43,431 nucleotides of DNA from contig DASUXA010000081.1 of the NCBI GenBank assembly GCA_036378155.1, positions 1 through 43,431 on the forward strand, read 5' to 3'. Positions within the stretch are counted from its first letter, which is position 1. Every line of letters starts with the position of its first letter. Under the pieces are notes generated by a model. That model saw nothing but the letters and a program-made list of their open reading frames with translations. It was not told the DNA's origin and did not search any database. Source of the stretch: DASUXA01 sp036378155 (GTDB taxonomy: Bacteria; Actinomycetota; Actinomycetes; Mycobacteriales; Micromonosporaceae). Below are positions 17,079 through 27,716 of this stretch, piece by piece. A program made the position numbers and the translations under genes.

Positions 17079-18434
17079 GTGACCGAGACTGACCAGGGCG
17101 GCGTCGTGCCGTATCCGGCCGACACGCCCGCCTCCGAGGCCCTGTTCGACCGCGCCCGCACTCTGATTCCGGGCGGGGTCAACTCGCCCGTGCGCGCGTT
17201 CCGCGCGGTCGGCGGCACACCGAGATTTATGGTGCGCGGTGAGGGACCGTGGCTGTTCGACGCGGACGGCCGGCGCTACGTCGACCTGGTCTGCTCGTGG
17301 GGGCCGCTGATCCTCGGACACGCGCATCCCGAGGTGGTCGCGGCGGTACAAACCGCCGCCGCACAGGGCACCAGTTTCGGCACCCCGACCCCGGGCGAGG
17401 TGGAACTCGCCGAGGAGATCGTCTCGCGTACCGCCGTCGACCAGGTGCGCCTGGTCAACTCGGGGACCGAGGCGACCATGTCGGCGCTGCGGCTGGCGCG
17501 CGGGTACACGGGGCGTTCGGCGGTGGTCAAGTTCGCCGGGTGCTATCACGGTCACGTCGACGCGCTGCTGGCTTCCGCGGGTTCCGGGGTGGCGACCCTG
17601 GCGCTGCCCGACTCGCCGGGTGTGACCGGCGCGGCGACCGGCGAGACCATCGTCCTGCCGTACAACGACCTCGCCGCCGTTGAGGCGGCGTTCGCGGCGC
17701 ACGGCGACCGGATCGCGGCGGTGATCACCGAAGCCGCCGCCGGCAACATGGGCGTGATCGCCCCTCGGGACGGGTTCAACCAGGCGCTCGCCCGGATCGC
17801 CCACGAGCACGGCGCGCTGCTGATCGTGGACGAGGTGATGACCGGTTTCCGGGTGTCCCGCTCCGGTTGGCAGGGGCTCGACCCGGTGGACGCCGACCTG
17901 TGGACGTTCGGCAAGGTGATGGGCGGCGGATTGCCCGCTGCGGCGTTCGGCGGACGTGGCGAGATCATGGCGAGGCTCGCGCCCGCCGGTCCGGTGTACC
18001 AGGCGGGCACCCTCTCCGGTAACCCGCTCGCCTGTGCGGCGGGGCTCGCCACGCTGCGCCTCGCCACGCCCGAGGTGTACGAGCGGCTCGACCGGCTCGC
18101 CGGCGAGGTGGCGAAGCTTGCCTGCGACGCGTTGGCGGCGGCGGGGGTACCGCACACCCTGTCCACCGCCGGCAACATGTTCTCGATCTTCTTCACCGAC
18201 GGCGACGTGCTCGACTACGACCGGGCGAAGACCCAGGACGTGTCCGCGTTCCGGGCGTTCTTCCACGGCATGCTCGCGCACGGCGTGTACCTGCCGCCCA
18301 GCGCGTTCGAGGCGTGGTTCGTGTCGACCGCGCTCGACGACGAGGCGCTGGAGCGGATCGCCACGGCGCTGGAGCCGGCGGCACGGGCCGCGGCAGCGGC
18401 GTCGGACACCGGTACCGCCGGGGGTGACCGGTGA
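17079..18434 (+). CDS. hemL: glutamate-1-semialdehyde 2,1-aminomutase
   Basis: A 451-residue PLP enzyme that converts glutamate-1-semialdehyde to 5-aminolevulinate, the committed C5 route to heme. The cofactor lysine is Lys279 in WTFGKVMGGG; SGTEATMSALRLARG and FAGCYHGHVDALL are family signatures, and the N-terminal ALIPGGVNSPVRAF-like segment (here TLIPGGVNSPVRAF) is typical. The GTG start at 17079 follows a GGTGAG; a nearby ATG is out of frame. It is the first gene of a six-gene overlapping run, sharing four bases with the histidine phosphatase gene. The later genes make c-type cytochromes, so heme synthesis and attachment are probably co-ordinated. Confidence 0.95.
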   Translation: MTETDQGGVVPYPADTPASEALFDRARTLIPGGVNSPVRAFRAVGGTPRFMVRGEGPWLFDADGRRYVDLVCSWGPLILGHAHPEVVAAVQTAAAQGTSFGTPTPGEVELAEEIVSRTAVDQVRLVNSGTEATMSALRLARGYTGRSAVVKFAGCYHGHVDALLASAGSGVATLALPDSPGVTGAATGETIVLPYNDLAAVEAAFAAHGDRIAAVITEAAAGNMGVIAPRDGFNQALARIAHEHGALLIVDEVMTGFRVSRSGWQGLDPVDADLWTFGKVMGGGLPAAAFGGRGEIMARLAPAGPVYQAGTLSGNPLACAAGLATLRLATPEVYERLDRLAGEVAKLACDALAAAGVPHTLSTAGNMFSIFFTDGDVLDYDRAKTQDVSAFRAFFHGMLAHGVYLPPSAFEAWFVSTALDDEALERIATALEPAARAAAAASDTGTAGGDR

Positions 18435-19081
18435 CTGTGCGCACCGTGGTGCACTTCCTGCGGCACGGCGAGGTGTACAACCCGGAGAAGATCCTCTATG
18501 GGCGGCTGCCCGGATACAAGCTGTCCGAGTTGGGCGTGCAGATGGCTCAGGCAGCCGCCGACTCGCTCGCCGGACACGACGTGACGTACCTGGTCGCCAG
18601 CCCGCTGGAACGCGCGCAGCAGAGCGCCGAACCGTTCGCCAAGGCGTTCGGGCTGCCGGTGGCGATCGACGAGCGGCTGATCGAGAGCGCGAACTTCTTC
18701 GAGGGCAGGCGTGTCTCGGTGGGCGACGGGGCGCTGCGCGACCCGCGCAACTGGTGGGTGCTGCGCGACCCGTTCACCCCGTCGTGGGGCGAGCCGTACG
18801 TCGACATCGCCAAGCGCATGTACGCGGCGCTGCAGGCGGCGCGCGCGGAAGCCGAAGGACACGAGGCGGTCTGCGTGTCGCACCAGTTGCCGATCTGGAC
18901 GCTGCGCAGGTACGTCGAGCGTGCCCGGCTGTGGCACGACCCACGGCAGCGGCAGTGCGCGCTGGCGAGCCTCACCAGTTTCCACTTCGACGACACGAAC
19001 CTGGTCGGCATCGGGTACACCGAACCCGCCGCGCACCTGATAGCCCGGTCACCCGGCGCCCGGACGGCGAAGGGCGCCTGA
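18431..19081 (+). CDS. histidine phosphatase (phosphoglycerate mutase-like) family protein
   Basis: A 216-residue protein starting with the diagnostic FLRHGEVYNPE; His12 is the expected phospho-acceptor and Arg11 its partner. A second catalytic His lies in CVSHQLPIW (about 151), and ASPLERAQQSAE supplies the third arginine motif. The substrate cannot be read from sequence; members include phosphoglycerate mutases, sugar phosphatases and nucleotide phosphatases. Genes of this family often sit between hemL and the cytochrome c maturation genes in actinobacteria (recollection, not checked here), hinting at a link to that operon. Overlaps of four bases with hemL and one base with the TlpA gene indicate translational coupling. 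Confidence 0.88.
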   Translation: MTVRTVVHFLRHGEVYNPEKILYGRLPGYKLSELGVQMAQAAADSLAGHDVTYLVASPLERAQQSAEPFAKAFGLPVAIDERLIESANFFEGRRVSVGDGALRDPRNWWVLRDPFTPSWGEPYVDIAKRMYAALQAARAEAEGHEAVCVSHQLPIWTLRRYVERARLWHDPRQRQCALASLTSFHFDDTNLVGIGYTEPAAHLIARSPGARTAKGA

Positions 19082-19647
19082 TGCGCCGGCTGCACCGCCT
19101 CGCCAGCGTCGTCGCCCTCGTCGCGGCGTTCGCGGTGGGCGGCTGTACCAGCACCGAGCGACCCGCGACGACGGCAGCCGACAGCGGCGGGTTCACCGTG
19201 TTCCCGGCTGGGCAGCGCCAGCCCGCCCCGCAGGTGACGGGCGACCTGCTTGACGGTGGGCGGTACGACATGTCGGCGCACCACGGCGACGTCATCGTGA
19301 TCAATTTCTGGGCGTCCTGGTGTGCCCCGTGCCGCGTCGAGGCCGCCGACCTGGAGGCGGTACACCAGGCGACCCGCGACTCCGGCGTCGAGTTCCTGGG
19401 CATCAACTCGCACGACGAGCGGGACAAGGCGACGGCGTTCACGCAGGCCCGCCGGATCGACTATCCGAGCATCTACGACCCGGCGGGGCGGCTCGGTCTG
19501 GACTTCGACGTACCGCCGACCACGTTCCCGACCACGTTCGTCATCGACCGGGAGGGAAAGATCGCCGCGGTGATCCGTACCTCGGTCCGCCAGGACCAGC
19601 TGGCGCCGGTCGTCCAGCGCATCGCCGGGGAGCCGCGCGGTGGCTGA
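19081..19647 (+). CDS. TlpA/ResA-like thiol-disulfide lipoprotein
   Basis: A 188-residue lipoprotein. Residues 1-21 form a signal peptide ending in VGG-Cys22, a lipobox for membrane anchoring. The thioredoxin-fold domain holds the redox pair Cys81 and Cys84 in WASWCAPCR and a cis-Pro segment TTFPTTFVID. In cytochrome c maturation system II this protein keeps the apocytochrome CxxCH cysteines reduced. The ATG at 19081 overlaps the previous stop by one base, and the gene overlaps ccdA by eight bases. Its electron donor would be the CcdA encoded next. Confidence 0.92.
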   Translation: MRRLHRLASVVALVAAFAVGGCTSTERPATTAADSGGFTVFPAGQRQPAPQVTGDLLDGGRYDMSAHHGDVIVINFWASWCAPCRVEAADLEAVHQATRDSGVEFLGINSHDERDKATAFTQARRIDYPSIYDPAGRLGLDFDVPPTTFPTTFVIDREGKIAAVIRTSVRQDQLAPVVQRIAGEPRGG

Positions 19648-20475
19648 GACGTTCGCCCATCTCACCGGTACCGGTCCGCTGCTGGTCGCGGTCGCCGTCG
19701 CGGCGCTCGCCGGACTGGTCAGTTTCCTGTCGCCGTGCGTGCTGCCGCTGGTACCGGGGTACGTGTCGTACGTCGCCGGGATGGCGGGCGCGGATCTCGA
19801 CGCGGCGCTCGGTACCGACCCGCACGGGCGCCCGGTGACCCGCGCCGCGGCGGACGAGCCGGGCGCGGGCGGCGTCGCCACGCTCAGCCGGCGCGCGGTG
19901 CGCGGCCGGGTACTCGTCGGATCGCTGCTGTTCATCGCCGGGTTCACCGCCGTCTTCGTGACCGCCAGCGTGGTCGTCGCCCGCGTCGGGCGGCTGATGG
20001 TCGCCCATGCCCGCGCCCTGGAGATCGTGGTCGGCGTGCTGGTCATCGTGCTCGGGCTGGGCTTCGCCGGGCTGCTGCCGGGACTGCGCGGTGAGGCGCG
20101 TATCCACGCGCTGCCCCGCGCCGGGCTGGTCGGCGCGCCGATCCTCGGTGCGGTGTTCGCGTTGTCCTGGACGCCGTGTGTGGGTCCGACCCTGGGCACG
20201 GTGCTCACCCTGTCCGCGGTCAGCGGGCAGACCAGCCGCGCGGTGACCCTCGCGGTCGCCTACTGCCTCGGCCTCGGGCTGCCCTTCCTCGCCTTCGGTC
20301 TCGGTCTGCGCAAACTGCTCGGGGTGTTCGCCGCGGTGCGCCGGCACAGCGTCTGGGTCACCCGGATCGGCGGGGCGCTGCTGGTGATCGTCGGGCTTGC
20401 CCTGGTCACCGGCGGCTGGGGCGACTTCCTCAACTGGCTGCGCGCCACCGTCGGCGCTGGGACGGTGAGCATCTG

Positions 20476-20476
<1 letters not shown>
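19640..20476 (+). CDS. ccdA: cytochrome c biogenesis protein CcdA
   Basis: A 278-residue polytopic membrane protein of the CcdA/DsbD-core family that passes electrons from cytoplasmic thioredoxin across the membrane. The two functional cysteines are visible: Cys33 in LSPCVLPLVPGY and Cys180 in SWTPCVGPTLG, each at the end of a membrane helix. About six hydrophobic segments are present. A polar loop of roughly 45 residues (about 57-90) separates helices one and two. It starts with a GTG inside the TlpA gene, and its stop overlaps the resB ATG by one base. Confidence 0.93.
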
Positions 20477-22076
<1,600 letters not shown>

Positions 22077-22080
<4 letters not shown>

Positions 22081-23126
22081 TGGCCGCGCTATCCGACCAA
22101 CTGCTGGTGGTGGCGATCCTCGGCTACCTCGTGGCGATGCTGTGCTACGCCGCCGAATACAGCTTCGGTGCTCGGGGCGCGGTGGCGCGGGTAGCCGCGC
22201 GCGCGGCGGCTCGACCTCGCGAACTGGCGACGGTCGGTGCCGGCGGCTCGACCGCTGCCGGGTCGACCGTTGGCGGCTCGACCCCGCCGGTCGTCGCCCC
22301 GGTGTCGCCCGCTCCGGTGTCGCCCGCTCCGGTGTCGCCGGCTGGCGGGTCGCCTGGGAACGTCGGACGGCGGCTGCACGGCCTCGGCGTCGCCGCTCTG
22401 GTGTTCACCGTGCTCGCCGCGCTGGCGCACGCCGGGTGCCTGGCGACCCGTGGACTGGCGGCGCACCGGGTGCCGTGGGGCAACATGTACGAGTTCGTGC
22501 TGGCGGTCACCCTGGTCGCCGCCGTGGCGTGGCTGGTGCTCGTGGTACGCCGCCCGAAGGTGCGCCCGCTCGGACTGTTCGTCGCGCTGACCCTGGTGGT
22601 ACTGCTCGGTCTGGACGGCATGGTGCTGTACACCCGGGTTGCTCCGCTGGTGCCGGCGCTCAACTCGTACTGGCTGAAGATCCACGTCACGCTCGCGGCG
22701 ACCGCCTCGGGCATCCTGCTGGTCGGCTTCTGCGCGGCGGTACTGCACCAGATCCGCGCCGGGTACGAGCGCGGCAAGCGCGGCTTCCCGTTCACCCTCG
22801 GCGTCCGGCTGCCGGTGGCGGACAACCTGGAGCGGCTGACGTTCCGGGTACATGCGTTCGCGTTCCCGATCTGGACGTTGGCGATCATCTGCGGGGCGAT
22901 CTGGGCAGAGTCCGCCTGGGGACGGTATTGGGGTTGGGACCCGAAGGAGACCTGGTCGTTCATCGCCTGGGTGGTGTACGCCGGGTACCTGCACGCGCGT
23001 GCGACGCCGAGCGTGAAGCGCAGCACGGCAACCTGGATCGCGGTCGTCGGCTGGGTCGCCATGATGGTCAACCTGTTCGGCGTGAACTTCGTGGTCCACG
23101 GGTTGCACTCGTACGCCGGCGTCTAG
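22077..23126 (+). CDS. ccsB: cytochrome c assembly protein CcsB (CcsA family)
   Basis: A 349-residue polytopic protein of the CcsA/CcmC/CcmF heme-handling family. The tryptophan-rich WWD-type heme-binding segment WGRYWGWDPKETWSF is at about 280-295, and HVRAF-like and WGNMYEF histidine/aromatic motifs flank it. Residues about 58-90 are a low-complexity Pro/Ser/Val linker with three PVSPA units encoded by a 15-bp tandem repeat (about 22300-22345), probably a recent expansion in the first loop. The start is GTG 22077 or ATG 22080; both overlap the resB stop. This is the last gene of the hemL-ccs operon. Confidence 0.92.
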
Positions 23127-23336
23127 GAGGTCGTGCCGCCGCGCGGCGGCGTGTCGCGATCGGCGCGCCGTACCGGAGTCGGCATGCGTCGCGACCGGTG
23201 TACACCGCTGGTGGTGTCGCCACACCACGAGACGTGTCGGCGTCCTGGGATGCTCCCTCGGTCGGGCTGTGCGCCCGGTCGGGCTGTGCGCCCGGTCGGG
23301 TCGGCGTCACGCCGATCCGACCGGACAGTGCTTACG

Positions 23337-23375
23337 GTGCGCCGGGCGAGGCTCGATGAGCCTCGCCCGGCGCAC
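23337..23375. terminator. strong 18-bp hairpin between ccsB and the surface-protein gene
   Basis: An uninterrupted 18-bp GC-rich stem (23337-23354 pairing with 23358-23375) with a GAT loop. It lies after the ccs operon and 19 bases past the stop of the convergent LPVTG gene, so it can serve as a bidirectional intrinsic terminator without a U-tract. The preceding part of this gap (about 23254-23310) holds a short direct repeat of CGGTCGGGCTGTGCGCC; nothing else is evident in it. Confidence 0.8.
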
Positions 23376-23393
23376 GTGTCGTCCGTCAGGCGG

Positions 23394-24989
23394 TCAGTCG
23401 CCCGACGGCTGGGACGGCTCGTCGGGGTCCGCGACCAGGATCACCCGGCGACGCCGGGCCATGACGTACAGCAGACCGCCGAGCGCGAGAACCACCAGGC
23501 CACCGGCTGCGATCATGCCGGTCTGCGCGCCGGTCACCGGCAGGCTGCCGCCGCCACCCGTACCTCCGGTTCCTCCGGTGCCGCCGGTTCCTCCGGTTCC
23601 TCCGGTGACGGTCAGGACGACGTCGGCGGTGTTGTTGCCGAGGTTGTCGTCCTGGTACGTCGCGTCGGTGGCGTACTTGTCGTTGAGCGAGACGCTGCCC
23701 TTGGTCACGTCCGCCCTGTCGATCCTCAACCCGAACTCGACCTGGTACGAGTCGCCCGCCTTGAACAGGTCGCCGGTGGCGCACCGGTAGTACGTGCCGC
23801 CGGGCGCACCGTTCTTCGGGGTGGGGGAACCGTTCTCCTCGACGATGGAGACGCAGAACGCGGACGCGGGGACGGTCACCACGGTGGTACCGGACGGCGG
23901 GACGAAGACGAAGGAGGCGGCGGGCCGCTGGGCGCGCGTGGCGTCGATGGTGCCCGGACCGTTGTTCTTCACGCCGATTGTGACCTTGACCGTCTGACCG
24001 ACGGCGCCCGACGCGGTGGCGCCCAGCGCGGCCAGATCGTGCCCGTTGCTGATCCGGGTCTGGAACAGGGCGTAGTTGTCCTGCTGGTCGACGTCGTTGG
24101 CGAGCGCCTTGCGTGAGCTCAGGTTGGTGCGGGTGAGCGCCAGGTGATGCCCGGTTGACGGGCGGGTCAGCTTCATCTTGAACAGCGGCGACGGTTCGTC
24201 GGAGCCCTCGACGTACTGGTCGACGTCCGCCACGCCGTACCCGTCCTGAGCGACCTTCAGGTCGAAGGTGCCGATCAGCCCGTCACCGGGTGCGAAGTCT
24301 TGCGGAATGTCACAGACCACCAGGACGGCGCCGTGGCGCGCGGCGTCCGAGTACTGGCACTCGTCGTACTGCTCCGGGATGAGCGCGGAGTCGATCGTGA
24401 ACGTCACCCGGACGCCGTGCGCGGTGTGGCTGCCGGCGTTGAAGAACGCGACGGGCATCTCCACCCCGTCGCCCGGTTGGTGAGGTTCCGGCTTCGGGTC
24501 ACCCGGCATGATCCACATGTCCACCCCGGCGTCAGCCAGGGTGACCGTCGTCGTCCAGGTGAACGGCTCGACGTTGTCGGCGGACGTGGTGAAGCTGATG
24601 GTGCCCGTGGCGCCCGCGGCAGCCTTGGGGGCCGCCGTGACGAAGACCGGCAGCATCGAGATCAACGAGTCGTCCTCGGGCAGCGTGCATGTCGCCTTGG
24701 ACTTGTCGTTGCCCACGGCGCAGACGGACGTGTCGAAGTTCGCGCCGGCGACGCCGCTGAGACCGGACGTGTCGATGGCGAGCTTCGGGTGCACCGCATG
24801 CTCGCCGTACACATAGATGGCGATGGGCTTGGCGCCGCCGACGGCGAGCGTCACGTTGGAGTTGGTGGCGCCCGTGAGCGACGCCGCCTCGTCGGCGAGT
24901 GCGGGTATCGCGGCGGACAGCGTGGCCACGGCGGCGGCGACGATCGCCGCGCCGAGCCGCACTCGCCGGCGGTGGACCAGGGAAGTCAT
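23394..24989 (-). CDS. LPXTG-type sortase-anchored surface protein
   Basis: A 531-residue exported protein. Residues 1-33 are a signal peptide (MTSLVHRRRVR, hydrophobic core, ALA). The C-terminus is a sortase sorting signal: LPVTG (about 482) followed by a hydrophobic helix and a basic RRRR tail. Between them are Ig-like/DUF11-type beta-rich segments (VKVTIGVKNNGPGTIDA, DVDQYVEGSDEPS) and, before LPVTG, a flexible run of GGTGGTGG repeats. Four or more Cys pairs probably form disulfides outside the cell. The start has AAAGGTGAC directly upstream. Function is unknown; likely a cell-wall-displayed adhesin or structural protein. It is divergent from mqnL. Confidence 0.82.
   Translation of the reverse strand: MTSLVHRRRVRLGAAIVAAAVATLSAAIPALADEAASLTGATNSNVTLAVGGAKPIAIYVYGEHAVHPKLAIDTSGLSGVAGANFDTSVCAVGNDKSKATCTLPEDDSLISMLPVFVTAAPKAAAGATGTISFTTSADNVEPFTWTTTVTLADAGVDMWIMPGDPKPEPHQPGDGVEMPVAFFNAGSHTAHGVRVTFTIDSALIPEQYDECQYSDAARHGAVLVVCDIPQDFAPGDGLIGTFDLKVAQDGYGVADVDQYVEGSDEPSPLFKMKLTRPSTGHHLALTRTNLSSRKALANDVDQQDNYALFQTRISNGHDLAALGATASGAVGQTVKVTIGVKNNGPGTIDATRAQRPAASFVFVPPSGTTVVTVPASAFCVSIVEENGSPTPKNGAPGGTYYRCATGDLFKAGDSYQVEFGLRIDRADVTKGSVSLNDKYATDATYQDDNLGNNTADVVLTVTGGTGGTGGTGGTGGTGGGGSLPVTGAQTGMIAAGGLVVLALGGLLYVMARRRRVILVADPDEPSQPSGD
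23555..23610 (-). repeat. Gly/Thr-coding triplet-rich repeat
   Basis: Nine- and six-base units of the GGAACCGGA/GGCACCGGA type encode the GGTGGTGG spacer before the LPVTG motif. Slippage could change spacer length in frame. Confidence 0.7.
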
Positions 24990-25115
24990 TGTCACCTTTT
25001 TCCGGAAACGGATAGGGCGGACGGAGGATAGCGCCTGAAGCGGACCGGTTCTGTCCCGTATCCGCCTCTGGGGACAGCGCTGTGGGGTTGCGCCCGGGCT
25101 TGTCGGTCGGGCTGG

Positions 25116-25128
25116 GACACTGGACGGC
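25116..25128 (+). promoter_or_regulatory. possible leaderless promoter of mqnL
   Basis: GACACT (25116-25121) ends seven bases before the mqnL ATG and no ribosome-binding site is seen. The first base departs from TANNNT, so the call is tentative. Confidence 0.35.
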
Positions 25129-26589
25129 ATGGCGCCGCGCTTCCCGTACGACGACCTGAAGGATTTCATCGACGCCCTGGACCGGGCCGGTGAGCTGCAC
25201 CGTGTCCGGGTCCCGGTCGACCCGACCCTGGAGATCAGCGAGATCGTCACCCGTACCGTCCGGGCGCAGGGACCGGCGCTGCTGTTCGAACAGCCGACCA
25301 GGGGAGAAATGCCCGTTGCGGTGAACCTGTTCGGTACCAATCGGCGAATGGCGATGGCCCTGGGGGTGGACAGCGTCGACGAGATCGGCGAGCGCATCGG
25401 TGAGCTGATCCGCCCGGAGCTTCCGGTGGGCTGGTCCGGCGTCCGCGAGGGGCTGGGCAAGCTGATGCAGTTGAAGTCGGCGCCGCCGAAGCGGGTGAAG
25501 ACCGCGCCCTGCCAGGAGGTGGTGTACAAGGGCAGCGAAGTGGATCTCGACCGGCTGCCCGGTTTGCAGACCTGGCCCGGCGACGGCGGGATCTTCCACA
25601 ACCTGGGTCTGACGCACACCCGCCACCCCGAGACCGGCAAGCGCAACCTCGGGCTGTACCGCCTGCAGCAGCACTCGCACAGCACGCTGGGCATGCACTG
25701 GCAGATCCACAAGGACTCGACCGCGCACCACGCGGTAGCCGAGCGGCTGGGGCAGCGGCTGCCGGTGGCGATCGCGTTCGGCTGCGACCCGGTGGTCAGC
25801 TACAGCGCGACCGCGCCGCTACCCAGTGACATCGACGAATATCTGTTCGCCGGGTTCCTCCGCGGCGAGCGGGTGGAGATGGTCGACTGCCTGACCGTGC
25901 CGCTCCGGGTGCCGGCGCACGCCCAGGTGGTACTGGAGGGATATGTCGAGCCGGGCGAGCGTCACCCCGAGGGACCGTTCGGCGACCACACCGGTTTCTA
26001 CACTCCGGTCGAGCCGTTCCCGGTGCTGCATGTCGAGTGCATGACGATGCAGCGCGATCCGGTGTACCAGTCGATCGTGACCAGCAAGCCGCCGCAGGAG
26101 GACGGTCCGATCGGGCACGCCACCGAACGGATCTTCCTGCCCCTGATCAAGATGCTGATCCCGGACATCGTCGACATGGCGATGCCCGAGCCGGGGGTGT
26201 TCCACAACTGCCTGATCGTGTCGATCGACAAGCGGTACCCGAAGCACGCGCAGAAGGTGATGAACGCGATCTGGGGCGCGCACCTGCTGTCGCTGACCAA
26301 GTTGATCGTGGTGGTAGACGCCGACTGCGATCCGCACGACTACCACGAGGTCGCCTTCCGCGCCTTCGGCAACGTCGACTACGCGCATGACCTGCTGCTC
26401 ACCGAGGGTCCGGTCGATCACCTGGACCACGCGTCGTACCAGCAGTTCTGGGGTGGGAAGGCGGGCATCGACGCGACCCGCAAACTGCCGTCCGAGGGGT
26501 ACCACCGGGGCTGGCCCGACCTCGCGGTGATGTCGCCCGAGGTGGTCGCGACCGTGGACCGACGCTGGAAGGAGTACGGACTCTCGTGA
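25129..26589 (+). CDS. mqnL: UbiD-family decarboxylase of the futalosine menaquinone pathway
   Basis: A 486-residue UbiD-type decarboxylase that depends on prenylated FMN. Signatures include LGMHWQIHKD (cofactor/metal region, about 190) and EGPFGDHTGFY (about 281-291) with the catalytic Glu. In organisms using the futalosine route it removes the carboxyl group from the prenylated dihydroxynaphthoate. That role is inferred from the directly overlapping UbiA-like gene, a UbiX-like gene nearby and mqnE in the same window. Ubiquinone UbiD is less likely because actinobacteria use menaquinone. The four-base overlap with mqnP shows coupling. Confidence 0.88.
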   Translation: MAPRFPYDDLKDFIDALDRAGELHRVRVPVDPTLEISEIVTRTVRAQGPALLFEQPTRGEMPVAVNLFGTNRRMAMALGVDSVDEIGERIGELIRPELPVGWSGVREGLGKLMQLKSAPPKRVKTAPCQEVVYKGSEVDLDRLPGLQTWPGDGGIFHNLGLTHTRHPETGKRNLGLYRLQQHSHSTLGMHWQIHKDSTAHHAVAERLGQRLPVAIAFGCDPVVSYSATAPLPSDIDEYLFAGFLRGERVEMVDCLTVPLRVPAHAQVVLEGYVEPGERHPEGPFGDHTGFYTPVEPFPVLHVECMTMQRDPVYQSIVTSKPPQEDGPIGHATERIFLPLIKMLIPDIVDMAMPEPGVFHNCLIVSIDKRYPKHAQKVMNAIWGAHLLSLTKLIVVVDADCDPHDYHEVAFRAFGNVDYAHDLLLTEGPVDHLDHASYQQFWGGKAGIDATRKLPSEGYHRGWPDLAVMSPEVVATVDRRWKEYGLS

Positions 26590-27485
26590 GCACGGAGGCC
26601 GCCGCCCGACCGAATCCGGTCCGGGCGTTCCTGCGCCTGGTGATGATCGAGCACTCGGTCTTCGCCCTACCGTTCGCGTACATCGCCGCGCTGACCGCGA
26701 TGCGCTCGCTCGGTCCGCACGTCGACTGGCCGGTACTGCTCCTGGTCACGGTCGCGATGGTCGCCGCCCGGACGGTCGCGATGGCGGCGAACCGGATCAT
26801 CGACCGGCACATTGACGCGCAGAACCCGCGTACCGCCAGCCGGGAACTCGTCACCGGCGTGGTGACCCTGCGCGGCGCCTGGCTGGGACTGCTGGTGTCG
26901 CTCGCGGTGTTCTTCGCCAGCGCCGCCGCGCTGAACCGACTCTGCCTGCTGCTGTCCCCGATCGCGCTGTTCTTCCTCGTCATCTACTCGTACGCGAAAC
27001 GGTTCACCAACTATCCGCAGGTGTTCCTCGGGCTGGCGCAGGCGGTCGCCCCGCTCGGCGCCTGGATCGCGGTCACCGGGCACTGGTCGTGGTCGGCGTT
27101 CATCCTGGGACTCGCGGTCGGTACCTGGATCGGTGGCTTCGACTGCATCTACTGCTGCCAGGATCTCGAAGCGGACCGACGGATCGGTGTCGGTTCGGTG
27201 GCGGTACGGCACGGGATCGCCGGAGCCCTGCGCATCTCGTCGGTCACCCACGTGCTGACCATGCTGCTGTTCGCGTGGTTCGGGCTGCTGACCGGGTACG
27301 GGTGGCTGTGGTGGACGGGTCTGGTGCTGACCGCCGCGGTGTTCGTGTACGAACACGCGATCGTCAAGGCGGACGACCTGTCGCGGGTGAACCGGGCGTT
27401 CTTCACCGCGAACGGTGTGATCGGCATCGTGCTGTTCGGGTTCGCCCTCGCCGACCTGGTGATCCTTCAGGGGCTGCGGGCCTGA
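26586..27485 (+). CDS. mqnP: UbiA-family prenyltransferase (1,4-dihydroxy-6-naphthoate prenylation)
   Basis: A 299-residue polytopic membrane enzyme of the UbiA family. Both Asp-rich diphosphate/Mg-binding motifs are present: NRIIDRHIDAQNPRT (about 76-90) and DCIYCCQDLEADR (about 188-200). About eight hydrophobic helices are visible. It attaches the polyprenyl tail to 1,4-dihydroxy-6-naphthoate in the futalosine pathway (role inferred from neighbours). GTG start overlapping mqnL by four bases. The gene that would naturally follow, mqnM, is instead 2.4 kb downstream, after the AAA/DUF4276 insert. Confidence 0.88.
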   Translation: MSTEAAARPNPVRAFLRLVMIEHSVFALPFAYIAALTAMRSLGPHVDWPVLLLVTVAMVAARTVAMAANRIIDRHIDAQNPRTASRELVTGVVTLRGAWLGLLVSLAVFFASAAALNRLCLLLSPIALFFLVIYSYAKRFTNYPQVFLGLAQAVAPLGAWIAVTGHWSWSAFILGLAVGTWIGGFDCIYCCQDLEADRRIGVGSVAVRHGIAGALRISSVTHVLTMLLFAWFGLLTGYGWLWWTGLVLTAAVFVYEHAIVKADDLSRVNRAFFTANGVIGIVLFGFALADLVILQGLRA

Positions 27486-27716
27486 ACACTAGGTCTCGCT
27501 CTTTTCGCTGCTCCTGCGCTTCTCCGCGAAGACGGTCTGCTAATAGGTGCATGAGTCAGTTGAGCTAGGAAATCGAGACACGCAGCTCGGGGCGTCCGAT
27601 CCATGCCATCGAGGGGCGCCCCTTGTGGAGGCCCTGGGGCTTGAGGGGACATCGAGTGGATGACACCTTGTCCCGCTGCCGGAGGGTACGCTGTGTCCGA
27701 CTCCTTGGGGGATGCC
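27486..27716 (+). promoter_or_regulatory. insert left edge and AAA-gene promoter region
   Basis: This 231-bp gap begins right after mqnP and shows a drop in GC. It contains the 12-bp palindrome AGGGGCGCCCCT (near 27612) and, before the AAA gene, TACGCT (27687-27692) as a likely -10 with a GGGGGA ribosome-binding site (about 27706-27712). No tRNA fragment, integrase or direct repeat matching the right edge (29762-29909) was found. Confidence 0.45.
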
